64,000 nucleotides of DNA from Bacteroidia bacterium (GCA_023151275.1 JAKLJI010000012.1:18254-82253); one strand, 5' to 3'; positions 37,701 through 46,972 are shown, numbered from the stretch's first letter. Translations and numbers: made by a program. The notes: generated by a model not told the origin, from the letters alone.

Positions 37701-38608
37701 TAGACCAAACACCGTTTGCATTACGACCTCTTATTAACCAATTTTCGGATATTCTAAAAATCAGGGCGGCCCAAAAAGGACTCACCTTTACCCGGGAAAT
37801 TCATCCCGATATTCCCGAACAAGTAATTGGCGACCCGGTTAGACTCAATCAAATTCTGGTGAACCTTATGGGAAATGCCATCAAATTTACCCGTGAAGGT
37901 GAAGTTAAAATTGAGGTACTTCCGCAGCGAAAGGAAGGAAATACCATTTGGCTTATTTTTAAAATTAGCGATACAGGAATCGGGATATCAAAAGAAAATC
38001 AGGATAAGATTTTTGAAATTTTTGACCAAGAAAACCTTCAAATCTCCAGGCAATATGGAGGAACAGGATTGGGCTTAAGCATATCCAGGCAATTAACCCA
38101 ACTTATGGGCGGACTGATTGAGTTGGAAAGTGAAAAAGGCCATGGAAGCGTCTTTACAGTGACTCTTCCGTTTGGAATTACAGATTTACCTTCTCTTCCT
38201 CAAAATAAGGCCAGACAAATGCCGGAAGGCAATTTGAATGGAAAGAGACTATTGATTGTAGAAGACAATCGTATGAATCAGTTAGTACTGGGAAGAATTC
38301 TCACCAAATGGAATTGCGAGTATGCCATTTCGGAGAATGGTTTGGAAGCGCTAGAAAAACTCAAAACTGAGAAATTCGACTTGGTGCTAATGGACTTACA
38401 AATGCCTATCATGGATGGACTAGAGTGTACCCGATTGATTAGAAGCGACTTGAAGTTGACGGATTTACCCATAATTGCGTTAACAGCTGACGCATTTCCT
38501 GAGGTACAAGCCGAGACTTTTGCAGCGGGGATGAATGATTTCGTATCCAAACCCTTCAAACAAGAAGAACTGTACTCAAAAATTGTAAATTTGGTGAAGC
38601 CTTTTTAA
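34796..38608 (+). CDS. Hybrid histidine kinase/response regulator with periplasmic propeller
   Basis: The 1270-residue protein has a signal peptide (first 23 residues) and a periplasmic two-component-type propeller at about 30-640 (blades such as GTIWANSDRGLAWFD, KIWVGSGSRH, GILWHTGAEGINAW). A Y_Y_Y-like domain (about 645-725), one membrane span (about 729-755) and a PAS-like domain (about 765-880) follow. The kinase core has the phospho-accepting His910 (MSHEIRTPMNAIIG) and an HATPase_c domain with N, G1 and G2 boxes. The C-terminal receiver has Asp1200 (LVLMDLQMP). It lacks the AraC domain of classic HTCS proteins, so output must go elsewhere. It sits between the FIST gene (6 nt) and a soluble kinase (10 nt). 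Confidence 0.93.
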   Translation: MVQRFRIIFLLLFLIFGVRTYSQSWEESSLQTSFDHADGLLNTAYTNLFKASDGTIWANSDRGLAWFDNYRWHSYKSFQGQSNIFNFGPMDELPSGEIVTTYNDTLYLFSKKGWKKRVYFFKGKKLAVFSAAVDGDDLILKVNTGVPDHSWMVRISGRQLKIIHDNAKSEAGFFSNAMKTRNGGVLMVIKNKVYYYKNRKNRFLFRLPFSEVAPLRMDVLKNGDGYIGFSSTPRDYHIVRFNLSQENKFSIQNLPYYLFPRWCEFLNNGDILVLNRGGNIFELAKQGKITQVGQNWSAGSRNFIIETNPGEIWMGSFGKLYRIRFQSPFWAYQKFDYANQFNHVNALFQDKEKNTWIGIDLGLIRKAPDGRLTYFLRVGKDSIRELTSIAQDDQGKIWVGSGSRHKSTFCFDGKNWRRMDASNGFTNHSVHKIIKGLDGSLYFLLFSNKGIIMGSGEGIIQLKNGKFSSPPIAKVVGNQRVYDLIQAPDSTIFIAGNEFLFNYKVQSGQVSRLASNQNFGKIYDLATNDSGEIFLYSTPYGIGKLEKDSILFLGNFQERDSRKSVAEIHFDHNGILWHTGAEGINAWFNGYNYQLDQRVGLKTQVSWPIISVHNQLVIGTSGEGLQYINDSLLKIPLPEVEFKNIISDDVSRGIAWSAITWNHEYPNDYSIQYQVNDEAWSNWTSDHQILLPGLKSGKNTIKFRIKGLVPHLLLDKELYQTSLYIPYPIFLQPVFLIPFTVLLIIILAIIVRNNKVSRNFIKNLQESERKINSFVRSMPFNSAIIDESGTCIESYFPYQSNKNAFRINEGENIAKSFTTENKQEFTEALKKCIGSGSYEILEFNENKTREESRYFELRLSPFLESGKTRAIAIFIDITESQKNRQELLHAKQIAEKASQAKMQFLSNMSHEIRTPMNAIIGITDLLLEDNLDNTLRDNLEIIRKSADHLLVIINDILDLSKVEAGKIQIDQTPFALRPLINQFSDILKIRAAQKGLTFTREIHPDIPEQVIGDPVRLNQILVNLMGNAIKFTREGEVKIEVLPQRKEGNTIWLIFKISDTGIGISKENQDKIFEIFDQENLQISRQYGGTGLGLSISRQLTQLMGGLIELESEKGHGSVFTVTLPFGITDLPSLPQNKARQMPEGNLNGKRLLIVEDNRMNQLVLGRILTKWNCEYAISENGLEALEKLKTEKFDLVLMDLQMPIMDGLECTRLIRSDLKLTDLPIIALTADAFPEVQAETFAAGMNDFVSKPFKQEELYSKIVNLVKPF

Positions 38609-38618
38609 GGAACGTATT

Positions 38619-41600
38619 ATGCACAGATTACTTAAACGTCAGCTAAAAAAAATATTTGGAGAAAAAGAACCTGATAATCAGGAACTCAAACAACTGATTG
38701 AACTGGTTGACGAAAGCTATCACCATTTTCATGATGACTATTTGAAACTGGAACGTATTCTGGAATTAAGTTCCAAAGTATCCTTTAAAGAACTTACCAA
38801 CTTCAAAGGAGCAATTGACGAGGCAGCAATAGTTTCGATTACCGATGTTAAGGGTGAAATTTTATTCGCTAACGATAACTTCGTAAAAATATCAGGATAC
38901 TCGCTTAGCGAACTTATTGGTTCAAACCACAGCATTGTAAATTCAGGTTATCATCCCAAATCATTCTGGAAAGAAATGTGGGCAAGCATTGGGAAAGGAG
39001 AAACCTTTAAGGCTGAAATTTGCAACAGAAACAAAAACGGAGAAATATACTGGGTAAACTCAACCATCATTCCATTTCTACTCGAAAATGGCAAACCCTT
39101 CCAATACATCAGTATTCGTTTTGATATTACTGCCAGAAAAAAAATAGAAGAGGAAATTAAAACCTTGGCCCTTGTTGCCCAAAAAACCCAAAATGCCGTA
39201 ATCATGGCAGATGTGGATGGAAGAGCAATGTGGGCAAATGAGGCCTTTACAACAATTTCCGAATATGCTGTTGACGAACTCTTAGGCAAAAAACCCGGTG
39301 ACCTTTTACAAGGTGAAGATACTGACCTTGAAACCATCAAATATGTTTCTGATGGATTAAAGGCAAAAATTCCAATGACATTTGAGATTTTGAATTATAC
39401 GAAGTCAGGAAGAGCCTACTGGGTAAACATCAATCTTACACCCCTTTTTGATGAAGGTAAACATTTTGGGTTCATTGCCATTGAATCAGATATTACCGAG
39501 AAAAAGAAGGCCGAACAACAACTCAAAGAAAATGATAAGATGTTGAGGGCTTTAAACAAGGCATCCTCAGCACTTTTAGTCAATGGAAATTTTGACATCG
39601 CAGTTGAAAATGCTTTGAAAATCATGGCCGAGGCTCTTGATTTAAATGACATTGGTTTGTATGAATTTCAAACGGCAAATTCAAAATCCTGCATCTACGA
39701 AAGGAAATCAAGGCTCTCAAAAAACGATAACTCCTATCAGTTGCACGTTGACGAACCGGGATTAATTGAATGCAAGCACAATGAGGATTGGCAAAAAGCA
39801 CTGGAATCTGGACTACTCATTGAAGGAAAATCTAGTCAGGCCCCAGGCTTTTCCAATGCAGATATTATTCGACTGAGCCCTGTACTAATTCAAAATAACC
39901 TATGGGGCTTGGTTTGCTTTGGAGGCAAAGAAATTTCGGACGAAAAGAAAAAAGCGGCAGAACCCTATTTGTTAAACTTCTCGAATACGCTAGGCGCTGC
40001 CGTTGAACGAAACATTTCAGAACAAAAGCTAAAGGAAAATGAAGAAAAATTCAGGTTACTGATTGAATCTGCAACTGATATTTTCTATTACACTGATGCC
40101 AAAGGTAATTTCACCTATGTTAATGAAATCGCCACAAAAATTACAGGTTATTCCAATCAGGAGTTGATGAGCATGAACTACCTGGATTTGGTGGAACCCA
40201 ACTACAGGCAGGAAGTGAAAAACTTTTATTCCCTTCAAACCTTTAAGGGACAGCGCGTAACTTACAATGAGTTTCCAATACGAACCAAATCAGGCAAAGC
40301 GGCTTGGGTGGGTCAAAACGTTCAACTAATTGTTCACCATGGAAGTATCCAGGGAATTCAGGCCATAGCCAGAGATATTACCAACCTAAAACAAGCCCAA
40401 CTTGAGGTAGAAGTTTCTCGAAACTTCTTGAATGAAATCATCGATTCAATTCCAAACCCGCTTTTTGTTAAGAACCGCAATCACCAATGGGTATTAGTTA
40501 ATCAGGCTTATTCAAACCTAACTGGAATTCCTAAGGAAAAAATCATTGGCAATACCGAGTTGGATTTCCTCAAACCAGAAGATGCCAATTTTTATCGTGG
40601 TGTTGATGAAGAGCAGTTCCAAACCCAGGAAGAAACTGTACGAGAAAGTGTTGAAATAACCCCTGGAGGTGAAATCAAAAATCTACTCATCAAAAAGAAT
40701 CTATTTACAAGTAGAAACAGTCCATTCCTTATCGCTATTCTGACGGATATTACTGAAATCAAAAAACGAGAAAGCGAAATTCTTCTCTACAACCAAATTA
40801 CCGACCAAATTAAGGACGCAATATCAGTAGCTGATAAAAATGGCAAACTTGTTTATGTAAATCAAAGTCATGCCAATGCACTAGGTAGAACCAAACAAGA
40901 CTTAATAGGCCAACATATCTCCATCATGGAGAAGAACTTTTCTGACCAAAGCAGTTGGGAGCGCCATTTCAACGAGGTGAAAGAAAAGGGTGCAATGATC
41001 CTTGAAGGCTATAACATCAGAAAAGATGGAAGTGAATTCCCTATAGAAGCAAGTGTAAACTGGATAAAATTAGAAGGGCAAGAACTTATTGTAGCTGCCA
41101 TTCGGGATATCACCGAGCGTAAGAAAATTGAAAAAGAAATTAGAGACAAGAGTCAAATTTTAAATGCCATTACATCAAACCTCCCTGTTATTCTTTATCG
41201 ACTTAATGACGCAGGAGTCTTTACTGAAATTATTGGAAATGGACTAAGAAGGTTGGAAATTGGGGATAACCAATTGAGAGGCAAAAACTATGCTGAAGTT
41301 TACTCCGAACAGGAATATCCTGAAGTTTACAGGCACCTGAAAGATGCACTTGAAACCAAAGAAGCAAGGAACTATGTAACATCGGGCAATGCTAAAGATG
41401 GGCAGTTTTTTTACGACAATTTTGTATTTGTTGATGAAACCAATACCGACAGCATCATTGGTTTTGCATTGGATATTACTGAACGAAAACGTGCTGAGGA
41501 ACAATTGGGCCAAAGTGAAAAACGATTCCGTTCATTGGTGCAAAACGCAACCGACATTACAACTGTGCTAAGTGCAAGCGGCGAAGTTATTTACGAAAGT

Positions 41601-43757
41601 CCTTCATTCTACCGCATTTTTGGGTACGATGAAACAGATGTCAAACAAAAAAATATTTTTGAATTAATTCATCCTGAGGATGTGGCTCATGCAATGGAAG
41701 AATTCAAAAGAGGATTGGAACGTGGCGGTGTTTCTTCTTCTGTTCAGTTTAGGATGCGGCATAAAAACGGCAGCTACATTCCTGTAGAATCCATTGGAAA
41801 CAACTTACTCCATGAACCTGAAGTGAATGGTATTGTGGTGAACTCAAGGGATATCACTGAACGCTTGAAAGCCGAACAAGACAACAATAATCTGAAGAAA
41901 TTCTATGAAGATATTTTAAATAAAATTCCTTCCGATGTTGTTGTATTCAACCACAATCATCAATACATGTTTGTGAATGAAATGGCCGTTCGCGACCCCA
42001 TCAAACGCAAATGGCTACTTGGACATGATGATTACGACTATTGCAGCAAATTCAATATTGCAATAAGCATCGCAGATAAACGAAGGGAAATATTCAACCA
42101 GGTATTTAGCAGCAAACAGCAATTTGAATTTGAAGAGTTGGTGAAAAAACCGGATGGCAATCACCGCTGGATGTTGAGACGCATGTACCCTGTTGTGAAT
42201 GAAGAAGGCCAGGTAAATTTTGTAATTGGATTTGGAATTGACATTACTGAGCGCAAAAAAGCCGAAGAAAGTGTTAAGGAAAGCGAAGAACGTCTTTCAC
42301 TAGCAATCAATTCTGCCAATCTAGGTATCTGGGATTGGAGGGTTGAGGAGAATAAGTTAATTTGGGATCAATCGATGTATGGACTTTTTGGGATAAAGCC
42401 TGAAGATTTTTCGGGAGATTATGATGCCTTTGAAAAAACCTTGCATCCGGAAGATAAGCAACGTGTAAATGAAGAAATCGCTCAAGCACTTTATAATGGA
42501 GGCCAATTTCAGGGCCTATTTCGAGTAATAACAAAATCAGGAGAAATCAAGTTCATAACCGCCTATTCAAAAATCTTCAGAAAAGAGGATGGTACTCCGT
42601 ATAGGATGATTGGTGTGAACTTTGATATCACAGAAACAAAACTGGCAGAAGAGCGCATACTGAAACAGCAGCATGATTTGGAAGAAGCCCAGCATATTGC
42701 GCGTGTTGGAGGATGGGAGGTTCAGGTTAGCACAAGGGCCATTACCTGGAGCAGGGAGATGTTCACCATTTGTGAAATTGACCCAGGCACTCAACCAAGC
42801 TTAAATGATACCCTAAAACTAATTGAAGGCGAAGAACGCGAACAGATTCAGCAAAAATTTATTGCTGCAATTGAAAATCATGAACCTTTTGAACAGGAAG
42901 CCAAATTAAAAACAGGTAAAAAGAAGCTAATTGATATCCGAATCAAAGGAGTGCCCCTGGTTGAAAATGGAAAAATTTCAACCATCAAAGGTATCTTCCA
43001 GGATATTAGTGCTGAAAAAGAAGCCCAGCATCAATTAAAACTCTACAACGAGGAACTGGAGAAAAAGAACAAAGAGCTTGACCAGTTTGCGTATGTAGTT
43101 TCCCACGATTTAAAAGCACCACTTCGCGGAATCAATAACCTTTCTATGTGGATTGAAGAAGATCTGGAAGGTAAATTGGAGGACGATACCCGGAACAACC
43201 TGGATTTAATGCGCAAACGCGTTAAACGCATGGAAGGCTTAATTGATGGTATTCTTCAATATTCCCGTGCTGGCAGAGTTAAACATCAGGCATCTGTCTT
43301 TAATGTAGGCGAACTTGTTGAAGACATTGTTGAGAGTTTAAGTCCACCCGAAAAATTCAAGATAATCGTTCAGGAGGACATGCCGAATATGGCAACTGAA
43401 CGAATTGCAATTGAGCAAATCTTTAGCAACTACATCAGTAATGCTATCAAATACAATAACAATCCAGATCCCGAAATTCATATCAGCTATACCTTAAATT
43501 CAAAAAACTTTTTTGAATTCTGCGTTGCCGATAATGGCCCAGGTATTGAACCGGAATTTCACGAAAAGGTATTCGTTATCTTCCAAACCCTTCAGGCTAG
43601 AGATACTTTTGAAAGTACCGGAGTGGGATTGGCAATTGTGAAGAAAATAGTTGAAGACAAAGGAGGAAAGGTTTGGATTGAATCGGCCAAAGGGCAAGGT
43701 TCCAAATTTTACTTTAGCTGGCCTGCTACTCCTGAAATGGTGGAGGAGGACATTTAA
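38619..43757 (+). CDS. Soluble histidine kinase with ten PAS and one GAF domain
   Basis: The 1712-residue protein has no signal peptide and no membrane segment. I count ten PAS/PAC units, most ending in the [RD]DITE+KKAE linker, and one GAF-like domain (about residues 305-465) between the second and third PAS. The kinase core has the phytochrome-type H-box VVSHDLKAPLRG with His1496 and an HATPase_c domain (DNGPGIEPEF, STGVGLAIV). There is no receiver domain. It should integrate several cytoplasmic cues and pass phosphate to an unlinked regulator or to the receiver of the hybrid kinase next door (inference). Its TAA shares a base with the ATG of the Kazal gene. Confidence 0.93.
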   Translation: MHRLLKRQLKKIFGEKEPDNQELKQLIELVDESYHHFHDDYLKLERILELSSKVSFKELTNFKGAIDEAAIVSITDVKGEILFANDNFVKISGYSLSELIGSNHSIVNSGYHPKSFWKEMWASIGKGETFKAEICNRNKNGEIYWVNSTIIPFLLENGKPFQYISIRFDITARKKIEEEIKTLALVAQKTQNAVIMADVDGRAMWANEAFTTISEYAVDELLGKKPGDLLQGEDTDLETIKYVSDGLKAKIPMTFEILNYTKSGRAYWVNINLTPLFDEGKHFGFIAIESDITEKKKAEQQLKENDKMLRALNKASSALLVNGNFDIAVENALKIMAEALDLNDIGLYEFQTANSKSCIYERKSRLSKNDNSYQLHVDEPGLIECKHNEDWQKALESGLLIEGKSSQAPGFSNADIIRLSPVLIQNNLWGLVCFGGKEISDEKKKAAEPYLLNFSNTLGAAVERNISEQKLKENEEKFRLLIESATDIFYYTDAKGNFTYVNEIATKITGYSNQELMSMNYLDLVEPNYRQEVKNFYSLQTFKGQRVTYNEFPIRTKSGKAAWVGQNVQLIVHHGSIQGIQAIARDITNLKQAQLEVEVSRNFLNEIIDSIPNPLFVKNRNHQWVLVNQAYSNLTGIPKEKIIGNTELDFLKPEDANFYRGVDEEQFQTQEETVRESVEITPGGEIKNLLIKKNLFTSRNSPFLIAILTDITEIKKRESEILLYNQITDQIKDAISVADKNGKLVYVNQSHANALGRTKQDLIGQHISIMEKNFSDQSSWERHFNEVKEKGAMILEGYNIRKDGSEFPIEASVNWIKLEGQELIVAAIRDITERKKIEKEIRDKSQILNAITSNLPVILYRLNDAGVFTEIIGNGLRRLEIGDNQLRGKNYAEVYSEQEYPEVYRHLKDALETKEARNYVTSGNAKDGQFFYDNFVFVDETNTDSIIGFALDITERKRAEEQLGQSEKRFRSLVQNATDITTVLSASGEVIYESPSFYRIFGYDETDVKQKNIFELIHPEDVAHAMEEFKRGLERGGVSSSVQFRMRHKNGSYIPVESIGNNLLHEPEVNGIVVNSRDITERLKAEQDNNNLKKFYEDILNKIPSDVVVFNHNHQYMFVNEMAVRDPIKRKWLLGHDDYDYCSKFNIAISIADKRREIFNQVFSSKQQFEFEELVKKPDGNHRWMLRRMYPVVNEEGQVNFVIGFGIDITERKKAEESVKESEERLSLAINSANLGIWDWRVEENKLIWDQSMYGLFGIKPEDFSGDYDAFEKTLHPEDKQRVNEEIAQALYNGGQFQGLFRVITKSGEIKFITAYSKIFRKEDGTPYRMIGVNFDITETKLAEERILKQQHDLEEAQHIARVGGWEVQVSTRAITWSREMFTICEIDPGTQPSLNDTLKLIEGEEREQIQQKFIAAIENHEPFEQEAKLKTGKKKLIDIRIKGVPLVENGKISTIKGIFQDISAEKEAQHQLKLYNEELEKKNKELDQFAYVVSHDLKAPLRGINNLSMWIEEDLEGKLEDDTRNNLDLMRKRVKRMEGLIDGILQYSRAGRVKHQASVFNVGELVEDIVESLSPPEKFKIIVQEDMPNMATERIAIEQIFSNYISNAIKYNNNPDPEIHISYTLNSKNFFEFCVADNGPGIEPEFHEKVFVIFQTLQARDTFESTGVGLAIVKKIVEDKGGKVWIESAKGQGSKFYFSWPATPEMVEEDI

Positions 43758-44239
43758 TGAAATCCATTTACGCAGTTATTTTAGGACTGTTTATTCTAGG
43801 ATTCTCACTTAGCTCAAATGCACAAGCGTGCATAGATCAGTTGCGAATTAACCCAACCTATCCATGCCCGGATTTGGATTATAATCCGGTTTGTGGGTGT
43901 GACAATGTTACTTACAGAAATCTTTGCTATGCCATAAATAGATCTGGGGTAAATTATTATGTTGATGGAACATGCAGTGGTTTTGAACTTGACGTATTTC
44001 CAAATGTAGTTTCCGAAAACATGGTTTTGAAAATAACATTATCCCAAGCTGCAGAAACATCCACTACCTTTATGTTGGTTGACGTTTGGGGTAAAATTTT
44101 TATCCAAAGGCAATTGCCCGCAGTGAAGCGATTTGAATTCCAACTGGACGAAATAATCTATATACCAAGAGGAACCTATATTGCTTTAGTTTACAATACT
44201 GCCGGAAACTACCGTTACCAAAAGTTTGTAAGGCAATAG
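43757..44239 (+). CDS. Secreted Kazal-type inhibitor-like protein with T9SS-like tail
   Basis: The 160-residue protein has a signal peptide (MKSIYAVILGLFILGFSLSS, then NAQA). A Kazal-like domain at about 25-75 has the core NPVCGCDNVTYRNLC and six or more Cys. A C-terminal ~80-residue region (LDVFPNVVSENMVLKITL ... PRGTYIALVYN) matches the shape of a T9SS type A sorting domain, though the usual PNP is PNV here. Kazal domains inhibit serine proteases; the target is unknown. The ATG overlaps the stop of the ten-PAS kinase (TAATG), so it belongs to that operon, which is unusual company for an inhibitor. Confidence 0.8.
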   Translation: MKSIYAVILGLFILGFSLSSNAQACIDQLRINPTYPCPDLDYNPVCGCDNVTYRNLCYAINRSGVNYYVDGTCSGFELDVFPNVVSENMVLKITLSQAAETSTTFMLVDVWGKIFIQRQLPAVKRFEFQLDEIIYIPRGTYIALVYNTAGNYRYQKFVRQ

Positions 44240-44366
44240 GAAACTGGGCCGAAAACAAGAGGATTACTAAAATTTCGAGGCGTATTGAAAGTATAAGTTT
44301 GGCCATTGAACTGAAAACCTGTAAACTTGCCATCCAATTCACAAAAAAGGATTTTTAAACATTTTG

Positions 44367-44397
44367 TTGTGAATTAGAAATACTTACCGTATTTTTG
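44367..44397 (+). promoter_or_regulatory. Promoter of the rplM ribosomal operon
   Basis: TTG (44367-44369), 20 nt, then TATTTTTG (44390-44397): an exact match to the Bacteroidota housekeeping promoter. It lies 26 nt before the rplM GTG, in a 184-nt gap that holds no other feature I can support. Confidence 0.75.
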
Positions 44398-44423
44398 CAA
44401 CCCATTTAATATAAAGTAGAGTC

Positions 44424-44867
44424 GTGGACGCATTGAGTTACAAAACCATTTCCGCCAAGAAGGCCACTGCCAACAAAGAGTGGTTGGTGGTTGACGCTGA
44501 GGGTCAGACATTAGGCCGTTTTGCCAGTAAAATTGCCAGCATTTTGAGAGGCAAACACAAAACAAGCTTCACCCCGCATGCGGATTGCGGTGATAATGTG
44601 ATCATTATCAATGCTGAGAAAATCCGTTTCACAGGTAATAAGCTGAACGAAAAAGAATACAAGTTTTTCTCTGGTTATCCAGGAGGTCTTCGTTTCGAAG
44701 TAGCTAAAAACCTTTTAGATCGTCGTCCTACTTATGTAGTAGAACACGCTATCAAAGGTATGTTACCTAAAAATAAACTAGGCGCTGAATTGTTCCGTAA
44801 CCTGTATGTGTATGCAGGAAATGAGCATCCACATGGCGCACAGCAACCCAAAGAATTAAAATTCTAA
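44424..44867 (+). CDS. rplM: Large ribosomal subunit protein uL13
   Basis: The 147-residue protein matches L13 along its length: [51 protein letters not shown]13 is an early-assembling 50S protein. The start is GTG (44424), which gives the usual N-terminus; no ATG lies nearby in frame. It leads the operon and rpsI follows after 3 nt, the nearly universal L13-S9 pair. Confidence 0.97.
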   Translation: MDALSYKTISAKKATANKEWLVVDAEGQTLGRFASKIASILRGKHKTSFTPHADCGDNVIIINAEKIRFTGNKLNEKEYKFFSGYPGGLRFEVAKNLLDRRPTYVVEHAIKGMLPKNKLGAELFRNLYVYAGNEHPHGAQQPKELKF

Positions 44868-44870
44868 TCG

Positions 44871-45257
44871 ATGGAAGTAAATAACGCAATTGGAAGAAGA
44901 AAAACAGCTGTTGCACGCGTGTATTTAACACCCGGAACTGGCAATATGACTGTTAATGGCAAGGACAGCAAGGTATATTTCCCTTCTATCGTCCTGCTAA
45001 GTGCGGCAAATAAAGCATTCGAAGTAACCAATACTTTAGGTCAGTTCGACGTTAACGCTCACGTTGACGGAGGCGGAATGAAAGGACAGGCAGAAGCTTT
45101 GAAACTTGCAATTGCCCGCTCACTGGTAAAATACAATGCTGAACTGAAACCTGCTCTAAAAGTAGCCGGACTTATGACACGTGACCCTCGTATGGTTGAG
45201 CGTAAGAAGCCTGGTCAGAAGAAGGCACGTAAGCGTTTCCAGTTCGTAAAACGTTAA
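44871..45257 (+). CDS. rpsI: Small ribosomal subunit protein uS9
   Basis: The 128-residue protein has the S9 landmarks NAIGRRKTAVARVYLTPGTG, VDGGGMKGQAEALKLAIARS and a basic C-terminal tail (RKKPGQKKARKRFQFVKR). That tail reaches the P-site tRNA in the 30S subunit. It lies 3 nt after rplM and 22 nt before rpsB. Length and tail are normal. Confidence 0.97.
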   Translation: MEVNNAIGRRKTAVARVYLTPGTGNMTVNGKDSKVYFPSIVLLSAANKAFEVTNTLGQFDVNAHVDGGGMKGQAEALKLAIARSLVKYNAELKPALKVAGLMTRDPRMVERKKPGQKKARKRFQFVKR

Positions 45258-45279
45258 TCGAATTTTCTTTACAAATACC

Positions 45280-46023
45280 ATGTCTAAAATCACTCACGAA
45301 GAGTTGCTGGAAGCGGGTGTGCACTTCGGTCACCTTACTCGCAAATGGAATCCAAAGATGGCTCCTTACATTTTTATGGAGAAAAACGGAATCCACCTCA
45401 TCGATTTACACAAAACAGCCGTTAAGCTGGATGAGGCAGCCCAATCCATCAAAAACATTGTAAAATCTGGTCGTAAGGTGCTTTACGTGGCTACCAAAAA
45501 ACAAGCCCGTGAAATCATCGAATCCGAAGCCAAACGTGTTAACATGCCTTATGTTAGCGACCGTTGGTTAGGTGGTATGCTTACCAATTTTACTACCGTT
45601 CGTAAAAGCATTAAGAAAATGCAGAGTCTTGAAAAACTCTCTACAGACGGAACTTACACCAACATCAACAAAAAAGAGCGTTTGATGATTGAGCGTGAAA
45701 AAATCAAGCTTACCAAAGTTCTTGGTGGTATTGCTGATTTGAACCGCTTGCCTGCTGCACTCTTTATTGTTGACATTAAACGTGAACACATCGCTGTTGC
45801 CGAAGCAACCAAACTTAGCATCCCAACTTTTGGTATCGTTGATACCAATTCAGACCCTACTCTTGTTGATTTTGCTATTCCGGCCAACGATGATGCTGCT
45901 AAGTCAATCGCATTGATCACCCGTTACATCACTGATGCTATCGTGGAAGGTTTGAGCGAACGCAAACGCGAAAAAGACGAAGCTGCTGATAAAGAAGCTG
46001 TTGCTGAAAAAGAAGAGGCATAA
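45280..46023 (+). CDS. rpsB: Small ribosomal subunit protein uS2
   Basis: The 247-residue S2 has the family signatures HFGHLTRKWNPKMAPYIF, YVSDRWLGGMLTNF and IPTFGIVDTNSDP. S2 is a late-assembling 30S protein that anchors S1. A charged, Ala/Glu/Lys-rich tail (KDEAADKEAVAEKEEA) extends the C-terminus. A hairpin with a T-run separates it from tsf and could set the rpsB:tsf ratio. Confidence 0.97.
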   Translation: MSKITHEELLEAGVHFGHLTRKWNPKMAPYIFMEKNGIHLIDLHKTAVKLDEAAQSIKNIVKSGRKVLYVATKKQAREIIESEAKRVNMPYVSDRWLGGMLTNFTTVRKSIKKMQSLEKLSTDGTYTNINKKERLMIEREKIKLTKVLGGIADLNRLPAALFIVDIKREHIAVAEATKLSIPTFGIVDTNSDPTLVDFAIPANDDAAKSIALITRYITDAIVEGLSERKREKDEAADKEAVAEKEEA

Positions 46024-46048
46024 ACCTTCTTCCATATCAGACCAACAC

Positions 46049-46095
46049 AAAGAGAATTTGAAAATTACCAAGTAAATTTCAAGTTCTCTTTTTTT
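46049..46095 (+). terminator. Possible partial terminator/attenuator between rpsB and tsf
   Basis: AAAGAGAA (from 46049) pairs with TTCTCTTT, with further imperfect pairing of TTTGAAA with TTTCAA inward, and seven T follow. It is weaker than the other terminators in the window because the stem is interrupted. Confidence 0.6.
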
Positions 46096-46133
46096 AATAA
46101 CCCATTTCAAATCAAAAGATTAAATAAAAATAT

Positions 46134-46961
46134 ATGTCAATTAGTGCAGCCGATGTAAATAAACTCCGCCAAATGACAGGAGCGGGTATGATGGATTGCA
46201 AAAAAGCCCTTCAAGAAACTAATGGCGACTTTGATGCCGCTGTTGATTTCCTTCGTAAAAAAGGTGCTAAAATCTCTGCCAATCGTGCAGACCGTGAGGC
46301 AAAAGAAGGTGCAATCATTGCAAAAACTTCTTCTGACCGCAAAACAGGTGTTATCATTCAGTTGAGCTCAGAAACTGATTTCGTTGCTAAAAACGAAGAT
46401 TTCGTTGCTTTTGCTCATTCACTTGCTGATATCGCTATCGAAAATAAACCTGCTGATATTGAAGCCCTTAAAGCACTTCCAATGGCTGGTTTAACAGTTG
46501 CTGATAAAATCACTGAACAAGTTGGAAAAATTGGCGAGAAAATCGACGTTGTAAAATACGAACTGGTACATGGAGAAAACATCGTTTCTTATATCCATGC
46601 CGGTAACCGTCTTGGTGTTTTGGTTTCTTTGAACAATGCTCCTAGCGATGCAAACCTTGCTGCTGGTAAAGATGCTGCTATGCAAATTGCTGCTTTAAAT
46701 CCAGTTGCTCTTGACAAAGCTGATGTAGATCCAACAATTATCGAACGTGAAATTGCAATCGGTATGGATCAGGCTCGCGCTGAAGGAAAACCTGAAAATA
46801 TGTTGGAAAAAATTGCTCAGGGTAAACTGGGTAAATTCTACAAAGACAATACGTTGATGAACCAAGAATTCGTAAAAGATTCAAGTAAAACTGTTGGCCA
46901 AATGCTAAATGAAGCAGAAAAAGGGCTAGTAGTAACTTCTTTCAAGCGAATTTCTTTGTAA
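46134..46961 (+). CDS. tsf: Elongation factor Ts
   Basis: EF-Ts is the nucleotide-exchange factor for EF-Tu. The 275 residues have the conserved N-terminus DVNKLRQMTGAGMMDCKKAL, the EF-Tu-contacting SSETDFVAKNEDF stretch, and a full C-terminal dimerisation part (YKDNTLMNQEFVKD). It sits 110 nt downstream of rpsB and is closed by a strong terminator before pyrH. Confidence 0.97.
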   Translation: MSISAADVNKLRQMTGAGMMDCKKALQETNGDFDAAVDFLRKKGAKISANRADREAKEGAIIAKTSSDRKTGVIIQLSSETDFVAKNEDFVAFAHSLADIAIENKPADIEALKALPMAGLTVADKITEQVGKIGEKIDVVKYELVHGENIVSYIHAGNRLGVLVSLNNAPSDANLAAGKDAAMQIAALNPVALDKADVDPTIIEREIAIGMDQARAEGKPENMLEKIAQGKLGKFYKDNTLMNQEFVKDSSKTVGQMLNEAEKGLVVTSFKRISL

Positions 46962-46972
46962 TTCATCCTGTG

